64,000 bases of DNA, taken from Mixophyes australis. Taxonomy: Eukaryota > Chordata > Amphibia > Anura > Limnodynastidae. The translations under genes and the position numbers were made by a program. Shown here one piece after another: positions 37,754 to 48,200 of the stretch (its first letter is position 1; each line of letters begins with the position of its first letter). The DNA is taken from positions 88,147,418-88,211,417 of the forward strand of contig JAVHZZ010000003.1 of NCBI GenBank assembly GCA_036250195.1. The letters are read 5' to 3'. The notes under the pieces are model-generated. The model was not told the origin of the DNA. It made no database searches and saw only the letters and a list, made by a program, of their open reading frames with translations.

Positions 37754-38880
37754 CCAGTACACTACTGTGCATGAGAACAAAATACGAGACAAGGGCCTTA
37801 TGCGTTACTTAACTATTCATGCCATTTGGGCTTTTTGCTTTCATGTCACCTAATCATCTGTTTGACCTATAGCTTTCACACTATGTGCAGGTGTTCCCCT
37901 CAGTTCTCTGTGAATATGATGCACAGGAAGCAAACTAAAGGGAGCTGCTTCTATGCTGTGGGGTATTCATGTAAATTTTATTTTTTGCTTTTTTATGATG
38001 CTTTCCGTTCAAGGAGTTAGCTGGAGAAAGCTGAAGAGGGACACCCTTTTTTACATCTGCTAAGCATTAGCCGGATACAGCAGATCAGATAGCTGCAATA
38101 TTACTTCCTTGCATGATTCTGCTATCAAGCACTGCATCAGTACTAAACATAAAATAAGTCTACCATCACCTTGTGAAAATCAGATTGTCAAAAGCAGGGC
38201 ATATAGTCAGAGCAAGCATTTAATTGTATTTTAACAGTGATACTGCTGCCATCTCATAGCCTATGCAGTATGTTTTCTCCTGGCATAATCTTAAGGTTAA
38301 ACACCAAACCATTGATAAATTTTACTTGCAATATCATGGCTCACCGCATAGTGAGCTATTGAATCATATTTTTGTGTGTGGTTGTGGTGAGAGTTTATTT
38401 ACTCTTACTTTTACTTTTACACTCACTTTTGGTATGATGGGCAGGTTTGTAGGGACTCATAACGATTATACTGACTCCACAGGAGCAGCTAAGCTGTCAC
38501 TAAAATGATCCCAATCATGTTAATTACCCCAGCACCCACAACCAGGAGGGTCAGAAAAGAAACTGTCTTTTAGTGAAAGGCTAGCAGCCTCTAGGACATG
38601 GCATGCTGTTTTACAAAGGCTGCAGCCCTGCATTGGCTAGCCTGGGGTGCATTAAACTAAGGCAGTTGGGGCGGGACAGGGAACAGCTCATGGTCTCACT
38701 GTTACTGCGTAAGTATAGTTTATTTCAATTAAAATATGCCGCAATCTGTGGAAAGGTCAGAAGGTCAAAAGTCTTCATGGTGGGAGTAAAGAAAAATAAG
38801 GCTCATGGTGAATGAACAACATTTTATAAGGTTTGTTTATTTTTTTATGGTTCAGGCAACATTAATTCTGTGACAATATA
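37754..38880. other. Unassigned
   Basis: No coding or repeat signature recognised. Confidence 0.3.
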
Positions 38881-39635
38881 CAAAGTGCATCAGTGTGACT
38901 CAGAGTGGATGACACCCATACAAAGTGCATTAGTGTGACTCAGAGTGGATGACACCCATACAAAGTGCATTAGTGTGATTTAGAGTGGATGACACCCATT
39001 CAAGGTGCATCAGTGTGACTCAGAGTGGATGACACCCATAGAAAGTGCATCAGTGTGACTCAGAGTGGATGTCACCCATACAAAGTGCATCAGTGTGACT
39101 CAGAGTGGATGACACCCATACAAAGTGCATCAGTGTGACTCAGAGTGGATGTCACCCATACAAAGTGCATCAGTGTGACTCAGAGTGGATGACACCCATA
39201 CAAAGTGCATCAGTGTGACTCAGAGTGGATGACACCTATACAAAGTGCATCAGTGTGACTCACAGTAGATGTCACTCATACAAAGTGCATCAGTGTGACT
39301 CACAGTGGATGTCACTCATAAAAAATACATCAGTGTGACTCACAGTGGATGACACCCATACAAAGTGCATCAGTGTGACTCAGAGTGGATGACACCTATA
39401 CAAAGTGCATCAGTGTGACTCACAGTGGATGTCACTCATACAAAATGCATCAGTGTGACTCACAGTGGATGACACCCATACAAAGTGCAGCAGTGTGACT
39501 CAGAGTGGATGTCACCCATACAAAGTGCATCAGTGTGACGCAGAGTGTATGACACCCATTCAAAGTGCATCAGTGTGACTCAGAGTGGATGACACCCATA
39601 CAAAGTGCATCAGTGTGACTAAGAATGGATGACAC
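38881..39635 (+). repeat. Minisatellite, 40-bp unit, about 19 copies
   Basis: The unit is CAAAGTGCATCAGTGTGACT plus CAGAGTGGATGACACCCATA. Phase is kept without any indel from 38,881 to beyond 39,600 (18 full units), with only point changes such as GACACC/GTCACT. Confidence 0.97.
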
Positions 39636-39774
39636 AGTGTTATTGTGCTGGGAAATGAGTTGTGGGAGAGGTGGATTTTTTTAGTTGAATTTTGTCAGCA
39701 TTGCCAGTTACCATTAAACTACTATTACAAGTGATCTGTTACTGCTGGGGTGCAGAGAAAACCAAAATCCTTTG

Positions 39775-39931
39775 CAGGGGCAGGTTGGGCTGGTTGGCAC
39801 GGGGGGCATCTGCCAACCCATAGTGGGCTACCTTGGGCTGGGTCACTGGGCCACCTGTATTTTTATTTCATTAAAATAGGTTGCTGAGTCGAGCCTTGCC
39901 CCCCGGGCTATAATTTGACAGCCCTTCCCTG
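39775..39931. mobile_element. hAT-type MITE (CAGGGGCAGG ends), 157 bp
   Basis: Starts CAGGGGCAGGTTGGGCTG and ends ACAGCCCTTCCCTG, imperfect inverted repeats. Flanks ATCCTTTG (39,767-39,774) and CTCCTTTG (39,932-39,939) form an 8-bp target duplication with one mismatch, as expected for hAT. Confidence 0.8.
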
Positions 39932-39939
39932 CTCCTTTG

Positions 39940-40693
39940 GTAAACATGATTACACAATGATTCACATTTCTTCTACAAATTAGTGAAGTGCTTTCAAATG
40001 TGCCTTTGATAATGGCTCCCAATTCTACCTGTATTGTATAGTCTACATGGTAACTTTGAATCAAATGAAATAGAGTTATTTAGATTTGTGAAATAATGTC
40101 ATTGCTATCACCAATGGTTCACCAATGGTTCATCTTCAGATGAATATTGTTACCTGTTTTCTGGCTGCATCTGTTATTATGAAGTTTCAACTCTTGACAT
40201 ATCTCTTTCAGAGCTTGCCCACTTCTCTTGTTTCTGCCATCTGCTCAACATTATTACTCGGCCACTAAATTAAATAAGCTCTTTTAAAAAAGTTGAGCTC
40301 CTCCACCCCCTGTAGCTTTCTGAAGCATAGACATTTTTGTGTGAAGGGGCATCACTCATATGAAGAGACGTTGTGTCAGCAGAGACTAAAGCCACCAGTG
40401 GTTTCTGCCTTCAAGCTGTGACTGAGCAACCCTTAAAATGACTTAATATATCACACTTAGATTTCCAAACTTCAGAAACAACATTTGCATCCTTCGATGT
40501 CAGGTTAAGTGCATTATTGACAGACAAAAACCACAATGTACATAATCTGATAGAAAACGCATATTATTTCATGTTGCTACATTTTCACCTCTCACACTGA
40601 ATTCTGTTTCAAATCCGTTTATGAAAGGGTCAAAAAGGCCAGCGGAAATGGGTGTTTTCAATGGTAGTAGGGCTTTGCTCTAGCTATTGCGGG
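39940..40693. other. Unassigned
   Basis: No gene or named repeat recognised up to the hAT target duplication. Confidence 0.3.
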
Positions 40694-40712
40694 GTTATGA
40701 TTAAAGATGAGC

Positions 40713-40863
40713 GGGCTCGGATTTCGCTAATCCGAGCCCACCCGAACAGTGCGGATCCGATGGGATCCGAGCACTGTTCGGGTATTTCCGGCCGCAAAAT
40801 GAATCCAAAACGAGGCTATGACATCCAAGTCTCGCGTCGGATCTCGCGAGACTTGGATGTCAT
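40713..40863. repeat. Three hairpins at the hAT 5' end
   Basis: Hairpin 1: GGGCTCGGATT (40,713-40,723) with AATCCGAGCCC (40,729-40,739). Hairpin 2: CCCGAACAGTGC (40,741-40,752) with GCACTGTTCGGG (40,771-40,782), with inner GGATCC arms. Hairpin 3: 19-bp perfect arms at 40,818-40,836 and 40,845-40,863. They sit directly behind the terminal repeat. Confidence 0.95.
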
Positions 40864-40969
40864 AAATTCCCTGCTCGCGGCCGCCATCTTCATTCTGCCT
40901 GCAATCACTGAAGAGGGAGGTTGTAATTTGGGAGCCCCTGTCCTGCTTATTTTCAGTGGTTACTTGGGA

Positions 40970-41100
40970 GATCCTGTGCTCTGTCCTGCTGATCAGTTTA
41001 GTGGTGCTTTGTCCAGTGCTCTGTCCTGCTGAGTCCAGTGGTGCTGTGTCCTGTGCTCTGTCCTGCTGAGTCCAGTGGTGTTGTGTTCTGTGCTCTGTTC
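40970..41100 (+). repeat. Short tandem repeat, about 36-bp unit
   Basis: Three to four imperfect copies of GTGCTCTGTCCTGCTGAGTC followed by CAGTGGTGCTGTG. Confidence 0.7.
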
Positions 41101-41250
41101 TGCTACGGCCATTGTTATATAAAAATTATTAAAAAGTAAAAAAATAATAATAAAAAATTATAAAAAAAATCTACAAAAATAATAAAAAAAAAATATACAA
41201 AAACTATAAAAAAAAGTCTATAAAAAAAAATCTACTGCAATATGTGAATA

Positions 41251-41850
41251 GGTTCACTGTTCCTGCAGTCAAGAAATATTAGTACTGCAATATAAAAAAT
41301 ACGTTCACTGTTGTAGCTGTACCAAAAAATAGGTACTGCAATTTCAAACTACGTTCACTGTTCCTGCTGTACCAAAAAATAGGTACTGCTATTTCAAAGT
41401 CAAACTACGTTCACTGTTGCTGCTGTACCAAAAAATAGGTACTGCAATTTCAAACTACGTTCACTGTTGCTGCTGTACCAAAAAATAGGTACTGCAATTT
41501 CAAACTACGTTCACTGTTGCTGCTGTACCAAAAAATAGGTACTGCTATTTCAAACTACGTTCACTGTTGCTGCTGTACCAAAAAATAGGTACTGCAATTT
41601 CAAACTAAGTAAACTGTTCCTGCTGTACCAAAAAATAGGTACTGCTATTTCAAACTACGTTCACTGTTGCTGCTGTACCAAAAAATAGGTACTGCAATTT
41701 CAAACTACGTTCACTGTTGCTGCTGTACCAAAAAATAGGTACTGCTATTTCATACTACGTTCACTGTTGCTGCTGTACCAAAAAAATAGGTACTGCAATT
41801 GCAAACTACGTTCACTGTTGCTGCTGTACCAAAAAATAGGTACTGCTGTA
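41251..41850 (+). repeat. hAT 5' subterminal array, 50-bp unit, about 11-12 copies
   Basis: The unit is TTCACTGTTGCTGCTGTACC, AAAAAATAGGTACTGCAATT and TCAAACTACG. The first copy (41,251 onward) instead has CCTGCAGTCAAGAAATATTAG, matching the 3' array of the same transposon, so both arrays derive from one ancestral unit. Confidence 0.93.
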
Positions 41851-41949
41851 TAACTCCAGTCCAGTGGTACTCTCCTGTGCCGCAGATAATTTGTAAAGGC
41901 TTTGCTGAGTGTGTGTGGTTTAGGGGTACACTCTCTTGTGCTGCATATA

Positions 41950-43613
41950 ATGGAGTACCAAAATTTAGAGGATAAAGTAGGGAAAGATCAAGAACCACTT
42001 CCTCCTATTGCTGAAGCTGCTGCCACTAGTCATGACATAGACGATGAAATGCCATCAACGTCGTCTGCCAAGGCCGATGCCCAATCTCATAGTAGAGGGC
42101 ATGTAAAATCCAAAAACCCAAAGTTCACAAAAATTAGCAAAAAAAGAAAATTAAAATCATCTGCGGAGAAACGTAAACTTGCCAATATGCCATTTACGAC
42201 AAGGAGTGGCAAGGAACAGCTTAGGCCCTGGCCCGTGTTCATGACTAGTGGTTCAGCTTCACCCAAGGATCTAAGCCCTCCTCCTCCCCACTCTCTAAAA
42301 AATTTAAGAGAGTTAAGCTGTCATCAACAACACAGCAAACAACTCTGCCTTCTAAAGAGATGGCATCACAAATCCCCAAGGCGAGTCCAAGGGTGTTGGT
42401 GGTTGCGAAGCCTGACCTTCCCATCACTGTACGGGAAGGGGTGGCTCCTTCCACCATTTGCAGCACGTCCTCTGCATATGCTGGAAGGATCACTCACAGT
42501 CCAGTTACAGATTTGGCTAATGAAGGTGTCAATGTTGTACACCGGGAGGAGGATATTGATGTAGCTGGCGCTGAGGAGGAACTTGACGAGGAGGATGCTG
42601 ATGTAGTTATCTTAAATGAGGCACCAGGGGGGGAAACAGTTGTTGTCCATGGGATGAAAAAGCCCATCGTCATGCCTGGGAAGAAGATCAAAAAATCCAC
42701 CTCTTTGGTCTGGAGTTATTTCTATCCCAATCCGGACAACAAATGTATGGCCATATGTACCTTATGTAAAGCTCAAATAAGCAGGGGTAAGGATCTTGGT
42801 CACCTAGGGACATCCTCCCTTATATGTCACCTAAAGAACCTTCATAATTCAGTGTTTAGTTCAGGACCTATGGCTAGGACCGTCAGCAGTCCAGGGACAC
42901 CTAAATCCCTTGGTCCTGTTGTATACACACCAGCAACACCCTCCTCGTCAACTTCCTCCACGATCTCCATCAGAGATAGTCCTGCAGGCCATGCCACCGG
43001 CATGACTGAGTCCTTTTCAATCCAGGATTCTTCCGGAGGATCCTGCAGCGGTACGCCTACTACTGCCGCTGCTGCTGTTGCTGCTGGTAGTCGGTCATAT
43101 TCACAGAGGGGAAGTCGTAAGAACGCTACGTCTTTCACCAAACAGTTGACCATACAACAGTCGTTTGCCACGAGCACGAAGTACAACAGTAGTCATCCTA
43201 TGGCAAAGCGGATAACTGCGGCCGTAACAGCTATGTTGGTGTTAGACGTGCGTCCGGTGTCCGCCATCAGTGGAGTGGGATTTAGATGGTTGATGGAGGT
43301 ATTGTGTCACCGGTACCAAATCCAGTCGAGATTCCACTTCACTAGGCAGGCGATACCCGGGATGTACAGAGAAGTACGAAAAAGTGTCCTCAGTGCTCTG
43401 AAAAATGCGGTTGTACCCACTGTCCACTTAACCACGGACATGTGGACAAGTGGTTCAGGGCAAACTAAGGACTATATGACTGTGACAGCCCACTGGGTAG
43501 ATGCATTGACTTCCGCAGCAACAGCAGCAGCTGCATCAGTAGCAGCATCTCCACAACGGCTGCTCGTTCCAAGGCAGGCAACGTTGTGTATCACCGGTTT
43601 TAGTAAGAGGCAC
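41950..43613 (+). pseudogene. hAT transposase, N-terminal part (BED finger and start of catalytic domain)
   Basis: ATG at 41,950 opens a frame beginning MEYQNLEDKVG, with a low-complexity basic and acidic N-terminus. The frame shifts once between about 42,246 and 42,290 and stays open to 43,613. A BED zinc finger lies at about 42,690-42,860 (VWSYFYPNPDNK, CTLCKAQISRG, SSLICHLKNLHNS). Next is the hAT linker FTKQLTIQQSFATSTKYN, then TTDMWTSGSGQTKDYM at about 43,430, which carries the first catalytic Asp of the RNase H-like fold. The codon frame is cut exactly at the retrotransposon target site (GGCAC) and continues at 49,177 in register. The expected role is cut-and-paste transposition in the nucleus. 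The lesions found in the whole gene are one frameshift here, one stop, one probable late frameshift, and the insertion. Confidence 0.87.
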
Positions 43614-43653
43614 TGTCAGGCGCCGTCCGCACGGCCGCCTGACTGTCTGATCG

Positions 43654-43682
43654 CGCGTCTGGTTGCTAGGCAACCAGACGCG
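43654..43682. promoter_or_regulatory. X-box palindrome 1 in LTR U3
   Basis: The core GGTTGCTAGGCAACC sits in 13-bp arms (CGCGTCTGGTTGC and GCAACCAGACGCG) around TAG. GTTGC-N-GCAAC is the RFX-family X-box form. Binding is inferred. The 3' LTR copy is at 48,552-48,580. Confidence 0.7.
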
Positions 43683-43730
43683 TCACTTCCGGATTCCCCC
43701 TGCCATCCATCCCCTAGCAGTATGACGCGC

Positions 43731-43749
43731 CCCGTTGCTAGGCAACGGG
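43731..43749. promoter_or_regulatory. X-box palindrome 2 in LTR U3
   Basis: CCCGTTGC-TAG-GCAACGGG, perfect 8-bp arms with the same core as X-box 1. The 3' LTR copy is at 48,629-48,647. Confidence 0.7.
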
Positions 43750-43816
43750 ACGCTATGTGATTCCCGGCGGCAGGCATGACAGCGCTGCAGCGCTGATGCT
43801 GATTGGATCCCCACAT

Positions 43817-43857
43817 TATTTAAACCTCTTCCTGTCCTCTAATCAGTGCCAGAGTAT
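43817..43857 (+). promoter_or_regulatory. LTR core promoter and self-primer sequence
   Basis: TATTTAAA at 43,817 and TCAGT initiator at 43,843-43,847 predict RNA starting near 43,845 with AGTGCCAGAGTATC. The stretch GCCAGAGTAT (43,848-43,857) is exactly complementary to ATACTCTGGC just after the 5' LTR. Confidence 0.65.
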
Positions 43858-44275
43858 CAGGTCTTCCTGCCTCCAGCGTTTGTGTGTACCAGTTGCTATA
43901 TTGTTCCTGACATTCCTCGTGCTGCTTGTGACCCTTTTGACCCGGACCGTTTGACCACCCCTATCTGGATTCTGCCTTTGTACTGCGCTCCCTGAAGGTT
44001 ACCGACTCGGCTTGCCTCACCATTCTTCTGGATTTCCCTTTTGTACCTCCTCTACCTGAACGTTGCTGAACCGGCCTGTCTGACACCCCCTTGTATCTCG
44101 CTGTGGACTCTAGGAAGGACCGCGACCTGCGTGTCCCTGCAGCGGAGTCCATACTTCCTTGCGGGGGTTCCTGGTGAATACCAGGGGCACGTTAGACTCC
44201 GCGCCTTCCTCTGAGTTGCGCCAACAACAGCAGGTACCTTCTACCAGTCATACACCCACTATCAGTCGTGACAGT

Positions 44276-44285
44276 ATACTCTGGC
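44276..44285 (+). promoter_or_regulatory. Self-priming primer-binding site
   Basis: ATACTCTGGC begins two bases after the LTR end and pairs perfectly with the predicted RNA 5' region at 43,848-43,857. No typical tRNA 3'-end complement was recognised here. In Tf1 and sushi-type elements the RNA 5' end primes minus-strand synthesis in this way. Confidence 0.7.
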
Positions 44286-44286
44286 C

Positions 44287-45231
44287 ATGACAACGGAGGG
44301 GTCTGGTGAACCGTCTGCTCGTGACCTACTCCTGCATTTGGCTCAACGAGTGGAGCAACAAGAAGCAGCCCAAGCGCATCTTCTACAATGTGTCCAAGGG
44401 ATTGCTACCCGCTTCGATACATTTCAGAATGCTGCACCCGCTACACCAGCCATAACCTCTGCGGCATCCACAGCATCCAGTGTGGTTACGGTCTCTACAG
44501 CGGCCTCCGGTGTACGCATCCCGACACCCGAAAAGTTTGACGGTGATCCCAAGAAGTGCAGGGGCTTTCTGAACCAATGTGCCATCCAATTTGAGTGCAA
44601 CCCAGGGGCCTTTTCTTCAGAACGCACCAAAGTAGCTTTTCTCATCTCCCTCCTCAGTGGTCAAGCCCTTGCCTGGGCCTCACCTTTATGGGAACAAGGG
44701 GGTCCACTTCTTAATAACTCCAACTCTTTCATTGAAGCTTTCAGGAAAGTCTTCGATGATCCCGGAAGAGTTGCTTCTGCAGCTACCAGCTTGTTAAACC
44801 TCCGCCAAGGTGACCTGTCCGTGGGGCAATACGCAGTTCAATTTCGAACCCTGGCTTCCGAGTTAAAATGGAATAACGAAGCACTGGTGGCAACCTTTTG
44901 GCAAGGTCTGGTGGACCGGATTAAGGATGAGTTAATTTTCAGAGAACTCCCGGCTGAGTTAGATTCTCTCATCTCCATGTGCATCAAGGTGGATTTGCGC
45001 TACCAAGAGCGCACGCAGGAACGCTCTCCTGGCAAACGGTTCATACCACGGCTAGCACCCCAGTTCCAAAATCCCATCCTGCCAGTGGACGAACCAATGC
45101 AAGTAGGACGCTCTAAATTATCCCTTGAAGAGAGGGAGAGACGCTTCAAACAACGCCTGTGTCTGTATTGTGGAGATCCGGGACACCTGCTAAGAGTTTG
45201 TCCCAAGAAACCGGGAAACTCTTCCTCCTAA
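44287..45231 (+). CDS. gag: Gag polyprotein of the chromovirus
   Basis: 314 codons from the ATG at 44,287, 14 bases after the LTR. The N-terminal region has a coiled-coil-like stretch (LAQRVEQQEAAQAHLLQ, about residues 16-32), followed by a Thr/Ala-rich linker. The capsid-like retrotransposon gag domain runs from about residue 78 (IPTPEKFDGDPKK) to about 245, with LSGQALAWASPLWE and FDDPGR motifs. These are also hallmarks of the domesticated sushi relatives PEG10 and RTL. A CCHC zinc knuckle, CLYCGDPGHLLRVC, lies at about residues 292-305. It should form the particle shell and bind element RNA. It overlaps the pol frame, which is reached by -1 slippage near its end. No breaks are seen. Confidence 0.93.
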   Translation: MTTEGSGEPSARDLLLHLAQRVEQQEAAQAHLLQCVQGIATRFDTFQNAAPATPAITSAASTASSVVTVSTAASGVRIPTPEKFDGDPKKCRGFLNQCAIQFECNPGAFSSERTKVAFLISLLSGQALAWASPLWEQGGPLLNNSNSFIEAFRKVFDDPGRVASAATSLLNLRQGDLSVGQYAVQFRTLASELKWNNEALVATFWQGLVDRIKDELIFRELPAELDSLISMCIKVDLRYQERTQERSPGKRFIPRLAPQFQNPILPVDEPMQVGRSKLSLEERERRFKQRLCLYCGDPGHLLRVCPKKPGNSSS

Positions 45232-45258
45232 ACGGTGGCGGGGAGGCCGTTTTAGGAG
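45213..45258 (+). promoter_or_regulatory. -1 ribosomal frameshift signal
   Basis: The slippery heptamer G-GGA-AAC is at 45,213-45,219, in the correct phase of gag. After a 5-nt spacer, arms CTCCTAAACGG (45,225-45,235) and CCGTTTTAGGAG (45,247-45,258) form an 11-bp hairpin with one bulged T and an 11-nt loop. The gag stop codon lies within the first arm. Pol is in the -1 frame. Confidence 0.85.
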
Positions 45259-48200
45259 AATCCACAGTTGCTCCCTATTCTAAAGAAAATTCCCCAGAAT
45301 TTCAGATGGCTGTCATCCTGAGCACCCCCAAGGGTACCTTTTCCACCACGGCCTTTGTGGACTCCGGCTCCTCCGGGAACTTCATTTCGGCGGATCTAGC
45401 TTCGCAGCTCCAAATACCTCTGAACCCATTGCCCCAACCGTTATCTCTGACGGCAGTCGACGGAAGTCGTGTCACTCACGGCTCCATCTCCTCCGTGACT
45501 TCTCCTGTTCGGTTGAGGGTAGGAGTACTTCATAGCGAAATGATCCAACTTTTGGTGTTGCCGAGGTCCATTAATCCCCTCATCTTGGGGCTACCATGGC
45601 TGAGAAAACATTCTCCTCAGATGGATTGGGACCACGCTCAAGTTATGTCGTGGGGTGTAGGATGTCGCTTTGAATGTCTTTCTAGAGTCTTGCCTCCAAA
45701 ATGTCAAGTAATGGCTCATTCCGAGCTAACCCACCTTCCTGAGGCCTATATGGAATTCCAAGATGTATTCAGTAAAGTGGAAGCGGAGATCTTGCCTCCT
45801 CATCGTCCCTGGGATTGCGCTATTGTTTTATCTCCTGACCAACCCATCCCCAAAGGGCGGACCTACCCTTTATCTCGTCCAGAGACGTCAGCCATGTCTC
45901 AATATATTTCAGAAAACCTGAAACGGGGATTTATCCGCAAATCTACTTCCCCAGCGGGTGCAGGGTTTTTTTTTGTTAAGAAGAAGGATGGGTCTCTTCG
46001 GCCTTGTATTGATTATCGTCCTCTCAACCGCATCACTGTCAAAAATCGATATCCACTACCTCTCATCTCCGACCTCTTTGACAAACTCAGTGGATCTCAA
46101 ATCTTTTCCAAACTAGATCTCCGTGGGGCCTATAATTTAATTCGCATCAAAGAAGGAGACGAATGGAAAACGGGCTTTAACACCAGAGATGGACATTTCG
46201 AGTACCTGGTGATGCCCTTCGGCCTCTGCAATGCCCCAGCCATCTTCCAAACCTTCGTTAACGATATCTTTCATGACCTGTTATACACTTCTGTGGTAGT
46301 GTATTTAGACGATATATTAATATTTTCTAAAGATCTGAAGACTCATCGGGAACAAGTAAAGGAGGTCTTACGTAGACTTCGGAAACATCACCTCTACTGC
46401 AAGCTGGAAAAATGTGTGTTTGAGATTAGTCAGGTACCTTTTCTTGGTTTCATCGTGTCGGGTCAAGGTCTTTGTATGGATCCCACCAAGGTGTCAGCTA
46501 TTCTGGACTGGCCTCAGCCACAAGGCCTTAAAGCTATTCAAAGGTTCATCGGCTTTGCAAACTATTATCGCCAATTTATTCAGGGATTCTCCACCATTAT
46601 AGCCCCCATTACAGCGTTAACCAGGAAGACTGCCAACCCCAGGGTTTGGTCTTCGGAGGCCATGTCTGCCTTCATAACGTTAAAGAAAGCATTCTCTTCA
46701 GCCCCAGTTCTGTCCCAGCCAGATCAAGAACGACCTTTCTTCTTAGAGGTAGATGCATCCTCAGTAGGCATTGGGGCGGTGCTTTTTCAAGAGTCTCCGG
46801 CTGGCTCACACAACCCGTGTGGGTTTTTCTCCAGACGATTTCTTCCAAGCGAATGTAATTATGGAATAGGGGACAAGGAGTTACTGGCCATCAAGGCGGC
46901 TCTGGAGGAGTGGCGACATCTGTTGGAGGGGGCTATATTTCCTGTCACTGTGTTTACCGACCATCGGAACCTAGTGTTCATTCAAGGGGCTCGCTGCCTT
47001 AATCCTCGGCAAGCCCGCTGGGCATCCTTCTTTGCTCGATTTAACATGAAGCTCACATTCTGCCCGGGAGCCAAGAATGGACGTGCCGATGCATTATCTC
47101 GCTCATTTGACGATTCCGATCGTTTAAGACCGTTGGTTCCTCAGCATATTATTGATCCTTCTAATATCGTAGCCCTTACTAGGACCAAAACGTCCTCTCC
47201 TCCTCCAGGCCGGTCATTCGTGGAACCCCATCTCCGGTTCAAGACCCTGCAGTGGGCTCATTCATCCCGCATTGCCGGCCATGCTGGAATAAAGAAGACA
47301 ACATCGCTGCTTTGCCGACGCTTCTGGTGGCCTAATGTACGTGCCGATGTTGAGAGATTTATTGCTTCCTGCACTACTTGTGCTCAACACAAAACTTGTA
47401 GAAGAGTCCCGGCAGGCCTTCTTCGTCCACTCCCTATCCCCGATGCTCCTTGGGAAAGTGTGGCCATGGATTTTATCACAGACCTACCCCTCAGTGCAGG
47501 GTTTACCACTATCTGGGTGGTTATTGATCGATTTTCGAAGATGGCACATTTTATTCCTCTAACTGGACTGCCCACGGCCAGTCGGCTGGCAGATATCTTT
47601 ATCAAGGAGATATTCAGACTACATGGTTGCCCGAAGGAGATCATTTCGGACCGCGGAGTCCAATTCACATCCCAGTTTTGGAGAACCTTTTGTAAGAGAT
47701 TAAACATAGAATTGAAATTCTCTTCGGGATACCATCCGCAAACCAACGGACAGACGGAGCGAATCAATCAGGATCTCGAGACATTCCTCCGCTGTTTTAC
47801 CTCCGACAACCAGAATAAATGGTCTCAATTCCTTCCTTGGGCGGAGTTCTCCCATAATCAACACATTCATGAGTCTACCGGATTCTCTCCGTTCTTTATT
47901 GTATACGGAAGTCACCCTGTGTTTCCGGATCCTTTTCCAGTGTCCTCTTCACCGGTTCCAGCCGTAGATACTCTTTATCGGGAATTTTCTCTCATTTGGG
48001 CTAAGACTAAGACGGCTTTACTCAAGGCTACTCAGCATCACAAAATCTTTGCAGATCGTCATCGGAGGGCCACTCCTCTCTTAAAGGTGGGAGACCAAGT
48101 ATGGCTATCCACCCGGGACCTAAGACTAAAGGTTCCTTCTATGAAGATGGCTCCTCGATTTATTGGCCCGTACACCATCATGCAAGTCATTAATCCTGTA

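Larger units (their letters stand above)
43614..44273 (+). repeat. 5' LTR of the chromovirus
   Basis: 660 bp from TGTCAGGCGCC to CAGTCGTGACA. U3 carries two X-box palindromes and a CACTTCCGG ETS-type site between them. TATTTAAA at 43,817-43,824 lies about 28 bp before a TCAGT initiator at 43,845. U5 contains a CCTGGT-GAAT-ACCAGG hairpin at 44,170-44,185. I found no AATAAA in the LTR, so the poly(A) signal is unknown. Confidence 0.95.

Noticed and set aside
42360..43760. Treating the 466-codon frame as one intact protein
   Set aside because: Its last 49 codons lie in the retrotransposon LTR, and its true N-terminus is upstream across a frameshift.
43614..43816. Small open frames repeated in both LTRs
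   Set aside because: They are identical because the LTRs are identical. They lie in U3 promoter sequence and have no domain.
44274..44300. Standard tRNA primer-binding site starting TGG at 44,282
   Set aside because: The following bases run into the gag start codon and match no tRNA 3' end that I recognise. The self-priming complement fits better.
45159..45215. Separate pol start at GTG 45,159
   Set aside because: A GTG start is not expected for a vertebrate element, and the stretch overlaps the gag zinc knuckle. The frameshift signal explains pol expression better.
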